Source: Streptomyces tubercidicus
Lineage (GTDB): Bacteria > Actinomycetota > Actinomycetes > Streptomycetales > Streptomycetaceae
Direction of reading: 5' to 3'
Length of the DNA stretch: 64,000 nt
Assembly: GCF_027497495.1 (NCBI RefSeq)
Contig: NZ_CP114205.1
Coordinates: 8,220,048-8,284,047 of the forward strand
The translations under genes were made by a program, and so were the position numbers. The notes under the pieces are model-generated. The model saw only the letters and a program-made list of their open reading frames with translations, was not told where the DNA came from and did no database searches. Shown one piece after another: positions 18,267 to 27,189 of this stretch; the stretch's first letter is position 1; each line of letters starts with the position of its first letter.

Positions 18267-18620
18267 CCGCAGGCACGAAATCAGCGCCCGCCGTGGGGTA
18301 TCCCGCAGCGGGCGCTTTGAGCTGCCGCCCCAGCCTCAGACGGCGGCAGGCTCCAGCATTTCGAGGGCGTCAGCGACCTTCCTGGTTGCTGCCAGCTCCG
18401 TCGGGAGCCGGTCCAGGGCGCTGAGGTCGTCGCAGAGCTTGGGGCGTTCGCTACGAACGCGGCAGCCAGCCAGCAGAGTGGGGAGAAGCTCTGCCGCCGG
18501 GTTACTCGTTGGACAGGCATGACGATGTACGACACAGCTCCCCGGCCTGCCCCGAAAGCAGACGGAGACATCCCGACGCCACTGCTTTGCCTGAAGGAAG
18601 ACGGTCACGATTAGCCGTTT
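18267..18620. other. Gene-free stretch with a possible minus-strand C-terminal remnant
   Basis: On the minus strand, 18336 to about 18510 reads AAELLPTLLAGCRVRSERPKLCDDLSALDRLPTELAATRKVADALEMLEP before a stop. This is coherent coding sequence that looks like the C-terminal helices of an XRE-associated protein. No start or upstream domain is present. Nothing else is recognisable. Confidence 0.35.
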
Positions 18621-21600
18621 TCAGCAGGTGGTGCGGTAGGGGAGGTCGGGCAGGTAGGAGTGCCACTCGTCTGGCGTCAGGCCGCTGCCGGCACGTCGGC
18701 AGAGGGTGCGTACGGCGGTCTGCGGAGCTGTGCTGTAGGTCTGGAGGGGTGTGTGTTCTCCTGCGACGCGCAGGGCTTTGCCGTCAGGGGTGAAGGCGAG
18801 GGCGAGGACCGGGTCACCGGGGGCGGTGGGGAGGGCGTCGCCGAGGGGATGGTTGGAGGTGGTGTCCCACAGTCGCACCGTGCCCTTGTCTCCGGCGGTC
18901 GCCAGAGTGTCTCCGTCTGGAGAGAAGGCGAGGGCGTTAATCCCTTGAGGGCTGCTTCCAGACGTTGCTCCGTCGGTGGCGGGTAGCTCGCCCAGGCGCT
19001 GGCGGGCTTTTCCGTCCCAGAGGGTGACACGGCCCTTCTCGTCACCGGCGGCCAGGAGGCGGCCGTCGCGGCCGAAGGCGACTGCTGTGGTGCCTTCGCC
19101 GGTGAGGCGCTGACGGACGATCCGGTGTGTACGCAGGTCGAGCAGTCGGCCGACCCCTTTCTCATCGCCTGATAGGACGACGAGCGAATGCCCGTCGGGA
19201 TGCGCAGCTATGAGGGCACCGCTGATATTCCTCAGGGTTCGGATGGTGTGTCGGCGTGTGTCCCAGATTCTGAAGTTGTCCTTACCCAGCTCGGCAGTCA
19301 GGAGCAACTTGCCATTTGCAGAGAAAAGGGCATGGCCATCAGTTACTTGCAGGGCGCTGGGTACCTGTACTCGATCCTGCGTTCGCAGATCCCACACGTG
19401 CAGATACTCCCCTGAGGTGCTGGCGGCCAGGTAGGCCAGGCGGTTCCCGTCGGGCCGGAAGGCCAGCGCCGAATCCCAGCGGCTGCAGGCGTCCGGCATC
19501 AGTCCGTTCGTCGGCCGGCAAGGCACATCGGGAAGCTCTGCCGACAGCGTGCCGCTACCGGCGTTCAGCAGCTGAAACCGCGTCCTGTTCCGCTCAACGA
19601 GAGAAATCGCAAGCTTCCGCCCGTCATGGCTGAACTGCGCAGCGTCAGCGGGAGTAGCGCGCCATGCCGTGCTGGGTGGGTAGGAGATGCTGCGGACTGC
19701 ACCTCCGCCCATATACCGGAGCACGTGGGCTTCGGTGTCGATCTGTAGCTCTGATACCTCCTCGTTGGGGATCGGGTAGCGCAGGACAGGGACGTCGGGC
19801 CGGCTGATGCGCCATAGCAGAATTTCGTCGGCATCTTGCCCCGCCAGGAGTTTGCCGTCCTTACTCAGGCGTACCTGAGTAAGGCCAGAGTGCTTGACCC
19901 GCCACCGTAAGCGGCCCGAGCCCAGGTCCCGCACGTCAGCTCCGTGGCCCTCATCGATCCTCAGCAGACCCCGCCCGTCTGGAGTGAACTCCACGGAATC
20001 CCAACCGCAACGGACCTTCTGAGCGGGCGACAGGGGCAACGTCACCGCGCGGTTTCCCACGATCTTCCAGACCGCGGGTGGGCGCCCGTAGGGGCAGGCC
20101 GCTAAGTACCGGCCGTTCGATGTGACCTCCCCCGGGTCACTAGTCCTGACGTCGGGAAGAGCCTGCCGGAACAAGAGGTGCCGATGCCGCCAGTCCCACA
20201 GCTGAACATCGACGTCCCCGGCCCACACCAATGTTCGACCGTTGCTACCGAACTCTGTTCGCCCGTTGCTACCGAACTCCTCCCCAGGCGGTGAAGGGAA
20301 GTCCCGAGTTTCCGTCTTGCTGCCAGCGGCGCTGTACACACGCGTGTGCGCACCAGTGATCAGTGCGGCTCGTCCGTCACGCGTAATGTCCCGCAAGAAG
20401 CCTCCCGCCAACTTAGCTTTCGAGGCTTTTAGGGGAGCCAACTCCTGGTGCGTGCGCACGTCAAAGCGGCGAATTCGGTCCTTGGCGAGGTAGACCAGTG
20501 TGCGTCCGTCGCCACTGAGATGCACATTGAGAGGGTCAACGTCGTCGGGGAGTGGCATGGCGTCCTGTTCTCGCTGGGAGAGGGCCGCCGCTAGGAGTGC
20601 GCTGTGGGTTTCGGGGGTGTGGGAGAGTTGCCAGGCGGCGAGGCTCAGGCGCATGGCACGTACCGGGTCGGTGGTGCGGAGGCTGGCGGCGACGGTGGCG
20701 ATGCGGCGGGCTTCGGCCTGGGTGTGCTGCTGGTCGCTGTTCTGTTTCTGCTGCCAGGCGATGGTGCCCACCACCAGGGCCAGTGCGCATAGTGAGGCGA
20801 GGGCGGCGACGGCTCGGCGTGACCGGCGTGCCGCGCGGGCTGCGTGTGCGCGTTCTGTTTCGCGGGCGGCGAGTGCCGCGTTGAGGAAGGCGGTTTCAAG
20901 GGGGTTCAGTGTGTTGTGCTCTGGGCTTGTGAAGGTTTCTTGGGCGCGGGTGAGTCGGGTTCCGCGGTAGAGGGCGCTGGGGTCGCGGTCGAGTTTGTGC
21001 CATAGGAGAGTGTCGTGGGTGAGTTGTCGGTGCACGCGTAGGCGTTCGCGGTCTTGTTCGATCCATTGGCGGAGTCTGGGCCAGGCGGTGATGAGGGCTT
21101 CGTGGGTGAGGTCGATGGTGTCGTTGTCGAGGGTGATCAGTCGGGCGGAGGTCAGGTGTTCCAGTACTGCTGTGGTGTCGGCGGGGTTGTTGGTGTTGAG
21201 TTCGTTGCGGTTGATGGGGTGGCGGGTGTCTTGGGTGCCGTCGCCTGGGGTGATGAGGCGGAGTAGGGTGCGGCGGGCGAGGGTGGCTTGGGTGGGGGGT
21301 AGTTGGGTGTAGGTGTCTTCGGCGGTGCGGGCGATGGCGCCGTGCAGGCCGCCGGTTGCTTCGTAGATCTGGGTGGTCAGGGTGCGTCCTTGCCGGTGGC
21401 GCCAGGTTTCCATCAGGGCGTGGGACATGAGGGGGAGGCTGCCGGGTTCGCCGTTGATCTCTTCGATGATGCGGGCGGTCAGGTCCCGCTCGACGATCAG
21501 TCCGCGGGCTGCGGCCGGTCGGACGATGGCTGCCCTGAGCTGGTGGGTGTCCATGGGGCCGACCAGCAGTGTGGCGTCTTGTAGAGCAGCGGCGAGGGCT

Positions 21601-22358
21601 GTGTGGTCGGCGCAGCGGCCGAAGAAGTCGGCCCGCACGGCAAGGACCACGCGCAGTCGGCTGGCCTCGTGCCGTGCGGCCAGCAGATGATCGAGGAAAG
21701 CGCTGCGTTCCGCGTCGTCGGTGCAGAGGGTGAAGAGTTCTTCGAACTGGTCCACCAGTAGCCAGGTCTCTCCGGGTCCGGGAGCCGGCTGCAGGCGTTC
21801 GCCGTGCGTCATGGGGTGTAGGCCCGGGGTGAGGATCCGTACGGCGGCCGGTGTCTGGCCGTCGGCCTCGTCCGGGGCGCGCAGGCGGGGGATGAGTCCG
21901 GCCCGGAGCAGTGAGGACTTGCCGCTGCCCGAGGCGCCTACCAGTGCGCTGACACGGTGCCGACGGACTGCCTTGGCCAGCTGCGCCGTCAACTCGTCGC
22001 GGCCGAAGAACAGTTCCGCGTCGCCCGGTTCGAAGCGGGCCAGTCCGCGGTAGGGCGGATCTGCGTCGTCGTTTTGGGGTCGTGGCTGGCGGGTGAGGTC
22101 GGCGTCGGTCTGTTCCCAGCGGTGCTGCCACTCCTCGGTATCCCCGTGGCAGGCGCGCACATAGGCCAGCAGTACCGGCAGGGTCGGCAGGCGTTCGCCC
22201 GCGGCGGCTTGCGACAGTGTCGCCGCTGAGTAGCCGACGCGCCGTGCCATGGCCCGGTAGGCCGGCGTCCCCGCCTCCACTCGCAGCTTGCGTAACTCGT
22301 AGGCGAAGCGCGGGACCGGACCGTCCTGCGGATCGATCGGATTCTCCGGACGCCCCAC
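18621..22358 (-). CDS. HTH - nSTAND1 ATPase - WD40 protein
   Basis: 1245 residues. Residues ~15-60 form an XRE-like helix-turn-helix (AYRAMARRVGYSAATLSQAAAGERLPTLPVLLAYVRAC). An nSTAND1 NTPase domain follows at ~100-450: FFGRDEL, Walker A GASGSGKSS (141-149), Walker B WLLVDQFEELFT (199-210), DLTHEALITAWPRL. A membrane segment is at ~516-535 (AVAALASLCALALVVGTIAW). The remaining ~680 residues are WD40-type repeats (SPDGDTLATAGDKGTVRLWDT is the clearest). nSTAND1-WD40 proteins are actinobacterial signal-integrating ATPases, some linked to conflict or defence roles. With its membrane anchor the propeller would lie outside the cytoplasm unless the segment is buried. It appears monocistronic. The start at 22358 lies directly before MGRPENPIDPQDGPVPRFAYELRKLR, which matches other family N-termini. 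Confidence 0.9.
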   Translation of the reverse strand: MGRPENPIDPQDGPVPRFAYELRKLRVEAGTPAYRAMARRVGYSAATLSQAAAGERLPTLPVLLAYVRACHGDTEEWQHRWEQTDADLTRQPRPQNDDADPPYRGLARFEPGDAELFFGRDELTAQLAKAVRRHRVSALVGASGSGKSSLLRAGLIPRLRAPDEADGQTPAAVRILTPGLHPMTHGERLQPAPGPGETWLLVDQFEELFTLCTDDAERSAFLDHLLAARHEASRLRVVLAVRADFFGRCADHTALAAALQDATLLVGPMDTHQLRAAIVRPAAARGLIVERDLTARIIEEINGEPGSLPLMSHALMETWRHRQGRTLTTQIYEATGGLHGAIARTAEDTYTQLPPTQATLARRTLLRLITPGDGTQDTRHPINRNELNTNNPADTTAVLEHLTSARLITLDNDTIDLTHEALITAWPRLRQWIEQDRERLRVHRQLTHDTLLWHKLDRDPSALYRGTRLTRAQETFTSPEHNTLNPLETAFLNAALAARETERAHAARAARRSRRAVAALASLCALALVVGTIAWQQKQNSDQQHTQAEARRIATVAASLRTTDPVRAMRLSLAAWQLSHTPETHSALLAAALSQREQDAMPLPDDVDPLNVHLSGDGRTLVYLAKDRIRRFDVRTHQELAPLKASKAKLAGGFLRDITRDGRAALITGAHTRVYSAAGSKTETRDFPSPPGEEFGSNGRTEFGSNGRTLVWAGDVDVQLWDWRHRHLLFRQALPDVRTSDPGEVTSNGRYLAACPYGRPPAVWKIVGNRAVTLPLSPAQKVRCGWDSVEFTPDGRGLLRIDEGHGADVRDLGSGRLRWRVKHSGLTQVRLSKDGKLLAGQDADEILLWRISRPDVPVLRYPIPNEEVSELQIDTEAHVLRYMGGGAVRSISYPPSTAWRATPADAAQFSHDGRKLAISLVERNRTRFQLLNAGSGTLSAELPDVPCRPTNGLMPDACSRWDSALAFRPDGNRLAYLAASTSGEYLHVWDLRTQDRVQVPSALQVTDGHALFSANGKLLLTAELGKDNFRIWDTRRHTIRTLRNISGALIAAHPDGHSLVVLSGDEKGVGRLLDLRTHRIVRQRLTGEGTTAVAFGRDGRLLAAGDEKGRVTLWDGKARQRLGELPATDGATSGSSPQGINALAFSPDGDTLATAGDKGTVRLWDTTSNHPLGDALPTAPGDPVLALAFTPDGKALRVAGEHTPLQTYSTAPQTAVRTLCRRAGSGLTPDEWHSYLPDLPYRTTC

Positions 22359-22523
22359 TCGCCGCTCCCCCCGAATCCCTGCAAGCGTCCCTCCAGCCTA
22401 TGGGCCAGGCCACCACGTCCACAACGGCATCCCGGACGCGGCGGGGCACCGGGCGAATTGATTAGCTGCAGTTCAGAGGGGCTGCCAAACAACTCTGCGG
22501 CGGGTGGACTTGCTGTTGTCGGC

Positions 22524-22556
22524 CGGTTGACCCACCCCGGGGGAGTGGGTCAACCG
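22524..22556. promoter_or_regulatory. Perfect 12-bp inverted repeat upstream of the LuxR-type gene
   Basis: CGGTTGACCCAC and its exact complement flank a 9-base spacer (CCCGGGGGA). It lies 96 bases before the luxR-type start and 166 bases upstream of the divergent nSTAND1 gene, so it is placed as an operator for either or both. TTGACC within the arm resembles a -35 box. A transcription terminator is the alternative, but there is no convergent gene end here. Confidence 0.5.
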
Positions 22557-22651
22557 ACCTGCTCGCACATCCTGCCGCCACGCCGGTGTGGCACACCGAG
22601 CCCGCCGGGCGAGCCCAGCGGCAGGCAACAGGACCATCCAAGGGGGAAGCC

Positions 22652-22999
22652 ATGCCAAGCCGTGCCTCTGCACAGAAAGCGGAAGCCGTACGAGCTTTGT
22701 CCGGGAATCACACGGGCATCGACGATGCACCCGTACAGGGTGTCGAGGGCCCGGCGCGCCCCCTCGCGCCAGGAGACCCCGGCGGCATCTCGCACCTGAC
22801 GCCCCGTGAGCGCCAAGTCCTCATTCTCATCGGGCAAGCCGCACCGAATCGGGCAATCAGTCGGCAGCTGGTCATCACTGAACGTACCGTCAAGGCGCAT
22901 CTCGCCAACCTCATGGTGAAGGTCGGGGTCTCCACCCGCGTCGAAGCCGCGATCTTCGCCTATGTTCACCATCACGCCATCCGCCGACCGGCCGCCTGA
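22652..22999 (+). CDS. Small LuxR-type helix-turn-helix regulator
   Basis: 115 residues. The C-terminal ~65 residues are a GerE/LuxR DNA-binding domain: LTPRERQVLILIGQAAPNRAISRQLVITERTVKAHLANLMVKVGVSTRVEAAIFA, with the canonical recognition helix (ERTVKAHLANLMVKVG). There is no receiver or autoinducer domain; residues 1-45 are a short, probably disordered leader. ATG 22652 has AAGGGGGAAG just upstream and is preferred to an in-frame GTG at 22586. Stand-alone LuxR domains like this act as small transcription factors in Streptomyces. A palindrome lies upstream and a terminator-like hairpin downstream, so it is a single-gene unit that may autoregulate. Confidence 0.9.
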   Translation: MPSRASAQKAEAVRALSGNHTGIDDAPVQGVEGPARPLAPGDPGGISHLTPRERQVLILIGQAAPNRAISRQLVITERTVKAHLANLMVKVGVSTRVEAAIFAYVHHHAIRRPAA

Positions 23000-23027
23000 C
23001 GCAGAGCGGCCAGTAGTGATCGAGCCG

Positions 23028-23057
23028 GCGCCCCTCCCTTTTTCCGGGAAGGGGCGC
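23028..23057 (+). terminator. Terminator-like hairpin downstream of the LuxR-type gene
   Basis: GCGCCCCT pairs exactly with AGGGGCGC, with additional CCC/GGG pairing inside and a T-rich loop. It lies 28 bases after the stop codon. Confidence 0.7.
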
Positions 23058-23335
23058 TTGTGGCGCCGCCGAGGCCGGCACCTGGTGCGCGACGTAGGAA
23101 GAGGCCGCCGCTCGTGCCGGAGTCTTCCTGCGGGAGCGTGCCGCCGCCCACCCGTAGTGCCGTAGTGCTCCAGTGCGGTTTGGCCCGGCTCGTTACCGGG
23201 CCCGGGAAGGGAAACAGGCGCTCGACTTGTTCTTGTCTTCGGGCTCAGGTCGAGCGCCGGCAGGCTCAGGACGCCTGAGTGGCCGATAAGGGTTTGCTGC
23301 GTTGCTCCGCGGTCGGAAGACTTCCGCTCGTGCCC

Positions 23336-23842
23336 ATGACTGCACGGGACCTGGCGCTGGAACGCTTCCGATGGATCGGTGGTCACGCGGATGTGTGGGC
23401 GGTCTTTCGGGATGCCAAAGCACTGGCCGTGATCGTCGCCGGTCTCGTTGAACCGTTCCGGGACGAGCGGATCACAGCGGTCTGTGGGATTGAGTCGCGG
23501 GGGTTCCTGCTGGGTGGTGCCGCGGCCGTTGAGTTCGGCGTCGGGTTTGTTCCTGTCCGGAAGGGCGAGGGCGTCTTCCCGGGAGACAAGGTCGCCCGTC
23601 AGTCGTCTCCCGATTGCCGGTGCCTTCGTCACACGCTGCGGCTCCAGCGTTCCTCGCTGGGGTCGGGAGACCGCGTGTTGTTGGTGGACGACTGGGTGGA
23701 GACCGGAAGCCAGGCGGCAGCTGTCCGGAGCATGGTCGAGGAGTGTGGGTCCACCTGGATGGGTTGCGGCGTCATCGTGGATCAGCTCACCGATGCGCCG
23801 AAGAGCGCTCTCGGCGCCGTTCGGGGCCTGCTGACCGCGTAA
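23336..23842 (+). CDS. Type I phosphoribosyltransferase (adenine phosphoribosyltransferase-like)
   Basis: 168 residues. Core motifs: CGIESRGFLLGGAAAVEFGVGFVPVRKGEGVFPG, which matches the adenine phosphoribosyltransferase substrate loop (family ..ieaRGF.fg..lA...g..fvpvRK.gklP), and VLLVDDWVETGSQAAAV, a variant of the PRPP-binding DD..aTGgTa loop with Trp-Val-Glu in place of the usual residues. The enzyme would transfer ribose-5-phosphate from PRPP to a base. The substrate is uncertain because this actinobacterial subgroup is distinct from true Apt. ATG 23336 fits the conserved N-terminus (MTARDLALERFRWIGGHADVW). The frame is open upstream to 23279. It appears monocistronic. Confidence 0.85.
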   Translation: MTARDLALERFRWIGGHADVWAVFRDAKALAVIVAGLVEPFRDERITAVCGIESRGFLLGGAAAVEFGVGFVPVRKGEGVFPGDKVARQSSPDCRCLRHTLRLQRSSLGSGDRVLLVDDWVETGSQAAAVRSMVEECGSTWMGCGVIVDQLTDAPKSALGAVRGLLTA

Positions 23843-23912
23843 GATCTCCCACCGTGCGAATCCTGAGGTCAGCCTCTCGGCTTCGAACCGGCCTCGAACT
23901 TGAGGCACTTTT

Positions 23913-23947
23913 CGCAGTTCGCAGTTCGCAGTTCGCAGTTCGCAGTT
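23913..23947. repeat. Five tandem copies of a heptamer (CGCAGTT)
   Basis: Exact 7-bp units at 23913, 23920, 23927, 23934 and 23941, 71 bases after the phosphoribosyltransferase stop. Copy number could vary by slippage. Its unit is not a multiple of three and it lies outside any gene. Confidence 0.9.
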
Positions 23948-24011
23948 CGGGGCATGGGGCGGCCTTCGTCTGATCCTGTGCTGCGACCAAGGTGCACGTG
24001 ACCACGACGAA

Positions 24012-25541
24012 GGCGTGAGGGGAGTCTGCTGCCAGAAGCTGTCCGGAGGAAGCGTTCGCGGAAGCGTCAGGCTTCCGGGGAGGCTTCTGCGAGTGTCGAC
24101 CTCTGGGCGTGACGAGTTGTTCGAGCCGGCGGACGCGGTGCTGTGCGGACGGTGCGGTGAAGTCCGCGGTGGACTTGACGCTGTTGCCCGAGCGTCGGCG
24201 TGGGCACGGAGCGATGTACGGCGGCTTGAACCACGGCCGGATTGACTTCGGCCGGCTGCGGACGGTCCTGGCCGGGCTGTCGCTGCCGCGTTTCGACGGC
24301 GGGTGCCTGGTCCTGGCGGTCGAGGTGTCGCTGTGGCTTCGCTCGGACGCGCCGTGCTCGGCTGACTGGCTCTTCTGCCACGTCTACGGCCGGGCGAAAA
24401 GGGTCTCGTAGTTCATTCCGGGCCGGCCTACTCTTTCGTCGCCGTGCTGGAGCCGGGGCCACGTCCTGGACCGCGATTTTGGACGCAGTGCGGCTCGGCC
24501 CTGCGGACGACGCGACCGCGATCCCGCCGATCAGCTGCGGGGTGTCGCCGAGCGGCTCTCGCCGCGGGCTCGTGGCAGGACGGGGACCCGCATATCGTGA
24601 TCGTCAGCGACGCCGGCTGCGACGTCACCCGTCTGGCCTGGGTGCTGCGCGACCTGCCGGCCGAGCTGGTCGGCCGGGTCCGCTCCGACCGCGTCATGCG
24701 CCTGCCGGAGCCACCGAGGATGCACGGCGTCAACGGCCGGCCACCCAACACGGCCCGGAATTCCGCTTCACCGGTCCGGAGACACGGCCCGAGCCCGCGA
24801 TCAGCACGGTCACGGATACCACCACTGACGGCAAGGCCGAGACCAGGCATGGGACCGGATCTACCCAAGGCTCACCCGTAGCTCGTCCTGGCTCGACCAT
24901 GACGGTGAACTGCCGTTGACCGAGGGGACGTTGATGCGGTGGAAGGCCGAGCGTCTATCGAAGGACCGGGATGCCCCGCCGGATGGTTATGGTCCTCCAA
25001 GACCGGCGCAACCCCGGACGGCGTGGACCGTTTCTGGCAGGCATTTCTCCGCCGCTTCGATCTGGAGCACACCTTCCGCTTCGCGAAGCAGACCTGGGCT
25101 GGACCACTCCGAAACTCCGTACTCCCGAGGCGGCGGACCGCTGGGCCTGGATCCTGATCGTCGCTCACACCCGGCTCCGGCTCGCCCGGCCGCTCGCCGC
25201 GGACCTCCGCTGGCCGCGGACCTCCGCTGGCCGCGGACCTCCGCTGGCCGCGGACCTCCGCTGGCCGCGGACCTCCGCTGGCCCTGGGGGAAACCCGCCA
25301 CCTCCGACCGGCTCACCCCGGCCGAGGCCGTCGGGGGTTCAGGAACATCCGCGCTCACCTCGCCTGCCCGACCGTGTTCCCAAACCCCGTGGCGCCGGGC
25401 CCGGCGGCCACCTGGCGCCAAGAACGAACGCCGGGCACCCCGCTACGACGTCGGCAAGACCGTCATACGCCCCGAGACTCTCAAAGCCATCGGCAAGCCG
25501 GAAGATCTTGGTAGACCAAGAACAGGCTCAGCAGCCGACCA
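24012..25541 (+). pseudogene. Degenerate DDE transposase of the NF041680 type
   Basis: Fragments in changing plus frames follow the order of this ~460-residue Streptomyces transposase family. They are DELFEPADAVLC (about 24113), RRRGHGAMYGGLNHGRIDFGRLRTVLAGL, VLAVEVSLWLRSDAPCSADWLFCHVYGR, ATSWTAILDAVRLGPADDATA, DPHIVIVSDAGCDVTRLAWVLRDLPAELVGRVRSDRVMRLP, DRFWQAFLRRFDLEHTFRFAKQT, TPEAADRWAWILIVAHTRLRLARPLA and finally RYDVGKTV. At least four frame changes plus an internal tandem expansion show it is dead. No terminal inverted repeats could be identified, so only the approximate coding extent is given. Confidence 0.75.
25196..25280. repeat. 17-bp tandem repeat, five exact copies
   Basis: Units GCCGCGGACCTCCGCTG begin at 25196, 25213, 25230, 25247 and 25264. 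They lie within the degenerate transposase at the codons for its ..RLARPLAADLRWP segment. Intact relatives have this segment once, so four copies were added; 68 extra bases also shift the frame. Confidence 0.95.
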
Positions 25542-25548
25542 CGCGAAA

Positions 25549-25576
25549 CGCTCGGCGGGGAAACCCCAGCCGAGCG
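25549..25576. terminator. GC-rich hairpin after the transposase remnant
   Basis: CGCTCGGC plus GGGG pair with CCCC and GCCGAGCG (one bulged A) around an AAA loop. It sits between the transposase remnant and the convergent secreted-protein gene and could terminate transcription from either side. Confidence 0.6.
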
Positions 25577-25698
25577 TCTGCATGCAATGCCCGCTACCAC
25601 ACGTCGGTGATCATGTGTGGTCACGATCCCTGGAATCCGCCTGGCGCAGGGGGGACGCTGGTGTGTGTACGGGTGTCGGTCAGACGTTGGTGAGACGG

Positions 25699-26460
25699 TC
25701 AGACGTTGGTGAGACTGGCCTGGAAGGTGTTGCCCCAGCCACTCTGGACGCGCTGCCGCTTGATGATGTCGCTGCCGAAGCCGTCCACGCGCTCGGTGGC
25801 CCTCCAGGTGGTCGCGGCGAAGCCGCTGTGGCCCTCCAGGTTGGTCGGCTCGACCTTGCCGCCCGTGATGTTGATCGCCGCGTTGACGTTGGTGAGCTTC
25901 GAGCCGCCGCCGATGACCTTGCGGACCTTCCCGTGCTTCGACTCGTACGTCACCCACACCTGCGCGCTCGTCACGGGGATGCTGAAGACCTTCTCCGTCA
26001 CCGTGAACGCGACCCTGACACTGGCCTTGCGACCCTGCTTGGTCTTGCGACCCTGCTTGGTCTTGCTGTTCTGCGTGGCGCGGACGAACTTCACGTCCTT
26101 GTTGTAGTTCGTCACCGCCCGCACGGTCTTGTTGCCGCCGGTGTGCCCGCGCATCTGGCCACCGAAAGCCTTGTAGACAGTGCGGGACTGCAGGTAGCCG
26201 AGGAACTTGACCTGCTTGGACTTCGGCAGCGCACGGAACGCCTTGAGGGTGGCGCGGGCCTCGGGGGTGCGCTGCTTGATCAGGTAGGCCACGTACGTGT
26301 GCGGGGTGAGCTTGTTCGTCTGCGCGGACGCTGACGAGCCCGCGGTTGGCGCCGCGCTGCTGGGGCCCATTGCGGAGGCGGCCGGGGCCAGGACGGCGAC
26401 GGCGGCGGCGCCGGCGACGGCTGCTGTGCTGATCCGACGGAGTGCGGAACCATTGCTCAT
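25699..26460 (-). CDS. Secreted protein of unknown function
   Basis: 253 residues. A clear Sec signal peptide (basic MSNGSALRRIS, hydrophobic TAAVAGAAAVAVLAPA, cleavage near ASA) is followed by a helical region with ALKAFRALPKSKQVKFLGYL. A basic duplicated stretch KTKQGRKTKQGRK lies in the middle. A beta-rich C-terminal domain follows (ASVRVAFTVTEKVFSIPVTSAQVWVTYES...AINITGGKVEPTNLEGHSGFAATTWRATERV). The duplicated basic motif arises from an 18-bp tandem duplication. ATG 26460 has a GGAAAGGAAACAG upstream region as ribosome-binding site. I recognise no family. The neighbourhood of other small secreted or membrane genes suggests an exported product interacting with surfaces or other cells, but that is speculative. 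Confidence 0.8.
   Translation of the reverse strand: MSNGSALRRISTAAVAGAAAVAVLAPAASAMGPSSAAPTAGSSASAQTNKLTPHTYVAYLIKQRTPEARATLKAFRALPKSKQVKFLGYLQSRTVYKAFGGQMRGHTGGNKTVRAVTNYNKDVKFVRATQNSKTKQGRKTKQGRKASVRVAFTVTEKVFSIPVTSAQVWVTYESKHGKVRKVIGGGSKLTNVNAAINITGGKVEPTNLEGHSGFAATTWRATERVDGFGSDIIKRQRVQSGWGNTFQASLTNV
26029..26064. repeat. 18-bp in-frame tandem duplication
   Basis: Two exact copies of GCGACCCTGCTTGGTCTT, encoding KTKQGR twice within the secreted protein. Confidence 0.9.
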
Positions 26461-26898
26461 TGCTGTTTCCTTTCCAAGGGTTGGGGCTGTTTGATTTCAA
26501 CCCTAGGAACGGCGAACGGGCAGCCGGTATTGGCCTTTGAGGCGTATCCCTTTTGGCCATGGCAACCGCTGTTGCATAATCCCCGGCCACCGACCCGACG
26601 ACTGACTCCGGTCCGCTCCGTACGAGAGGGCGTGCCAACCGGCCTTTGAGATAAGCGGGTCGCACTCCTGATACGCGACTACCGGCTCCATCATGGCCGC
26701 CCGCGTCCTTGGTCAGGGCTGTGCCTGCCTCCTGTCCGCGATGCGCCACTGGGCGAGGCGTTCCAGACGGTCAAGCGCTCCGACCTGTTTACCAGGTCCT
26801 TGGCGGGCTGGTGTCCTGACGGCATGGTTCCTCGTTATGGTTGGCTTCCTGCATGGCAACGGTCATGCAGGAAGCTGCAGTTGCTTGATAGGGGGATC
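26461..26898. other. Divergent intergenic region, relatively AT-rich
   Basis: 438 bases between a minus-strand secreted-protein gene and a plus-strand membrane-protein gene, so promoters for both should lie here. Base composition is less GC-rich than the flanks (for example TGTTTGATTTCAACCC near 26486). No gene or defined operator is seen. Confidence 0.5.
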
Positions 26899-27189
26899 AT
26901 GCAGACAGTTAAGAAGACGCGCGGCCAGATGGTGTCGGACAACATCTGGTTTTCGTTCGCGGCTTTCCTTTTCGTGTCCTTCCTCGGGTTCACGCTCGGG
27001 AAGGGGGAGGCGTGGGGGAAATTCGCGTGGGCCGCCTACTTCGCGGGTTGGGTGCCGCCGCTTGGCATGCTTGTCTGGCATGCCATCAGGAATAAGAAGA
27101 TCAACGACGGAGCGTCAGTGATCTTTGGGATTCTCGCCGTGTTCGGGGTCGTTTGCTGGCTCAACCACAGTGACACTTTTCCGCTGTGA
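26899..27189 (+). CDS. Small three-helix membrane protein (candidate immunity or accessory protein)
   Basis: 96 residues with three predicted membrane segments: FSFAAFLFVSFLGFTL (about 17-32), FAWAAYFAGWVPPLGMLVWHAI (about 41-62) and ASVIFGILAVFGVVCWL (about 73-89). Short basic and polar loops (MQTVKKTRGQ; RNKKINDG) separate them. ATG 26899 is preceded by TAGGGGGATC. I do not recognise a family. It is followed 170 bases later by a gene for a secreted, strongly cationic peptide. Small polytopic membrane proteins next to cationic exported peptides often protect the producer, so an immunity role is a reasonable hypothesis, not a demonstrated one. Confidence 0.7.
   Translation: MQTVKKTRGQMVSDNIWFSFAAFLFVSFLGFTLGKGEAWGKFAWAAYFAGWVPPLGMLVWHAIRNKKINDGASVIFGILAVFGVVCWLNHSDTFPL

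Noticed and set aside
25196..25280. CRISPR array
   Set aside because: The units are contiguous 17-mers with no spacers and no cas genes nearby. It is a simple tandem repeat.
24916..26334. 472-codon plus frame spanning 24916-26334
   Set aside because: Its first part is transposase debris and its second half is antisense to the secreted-protein gene.
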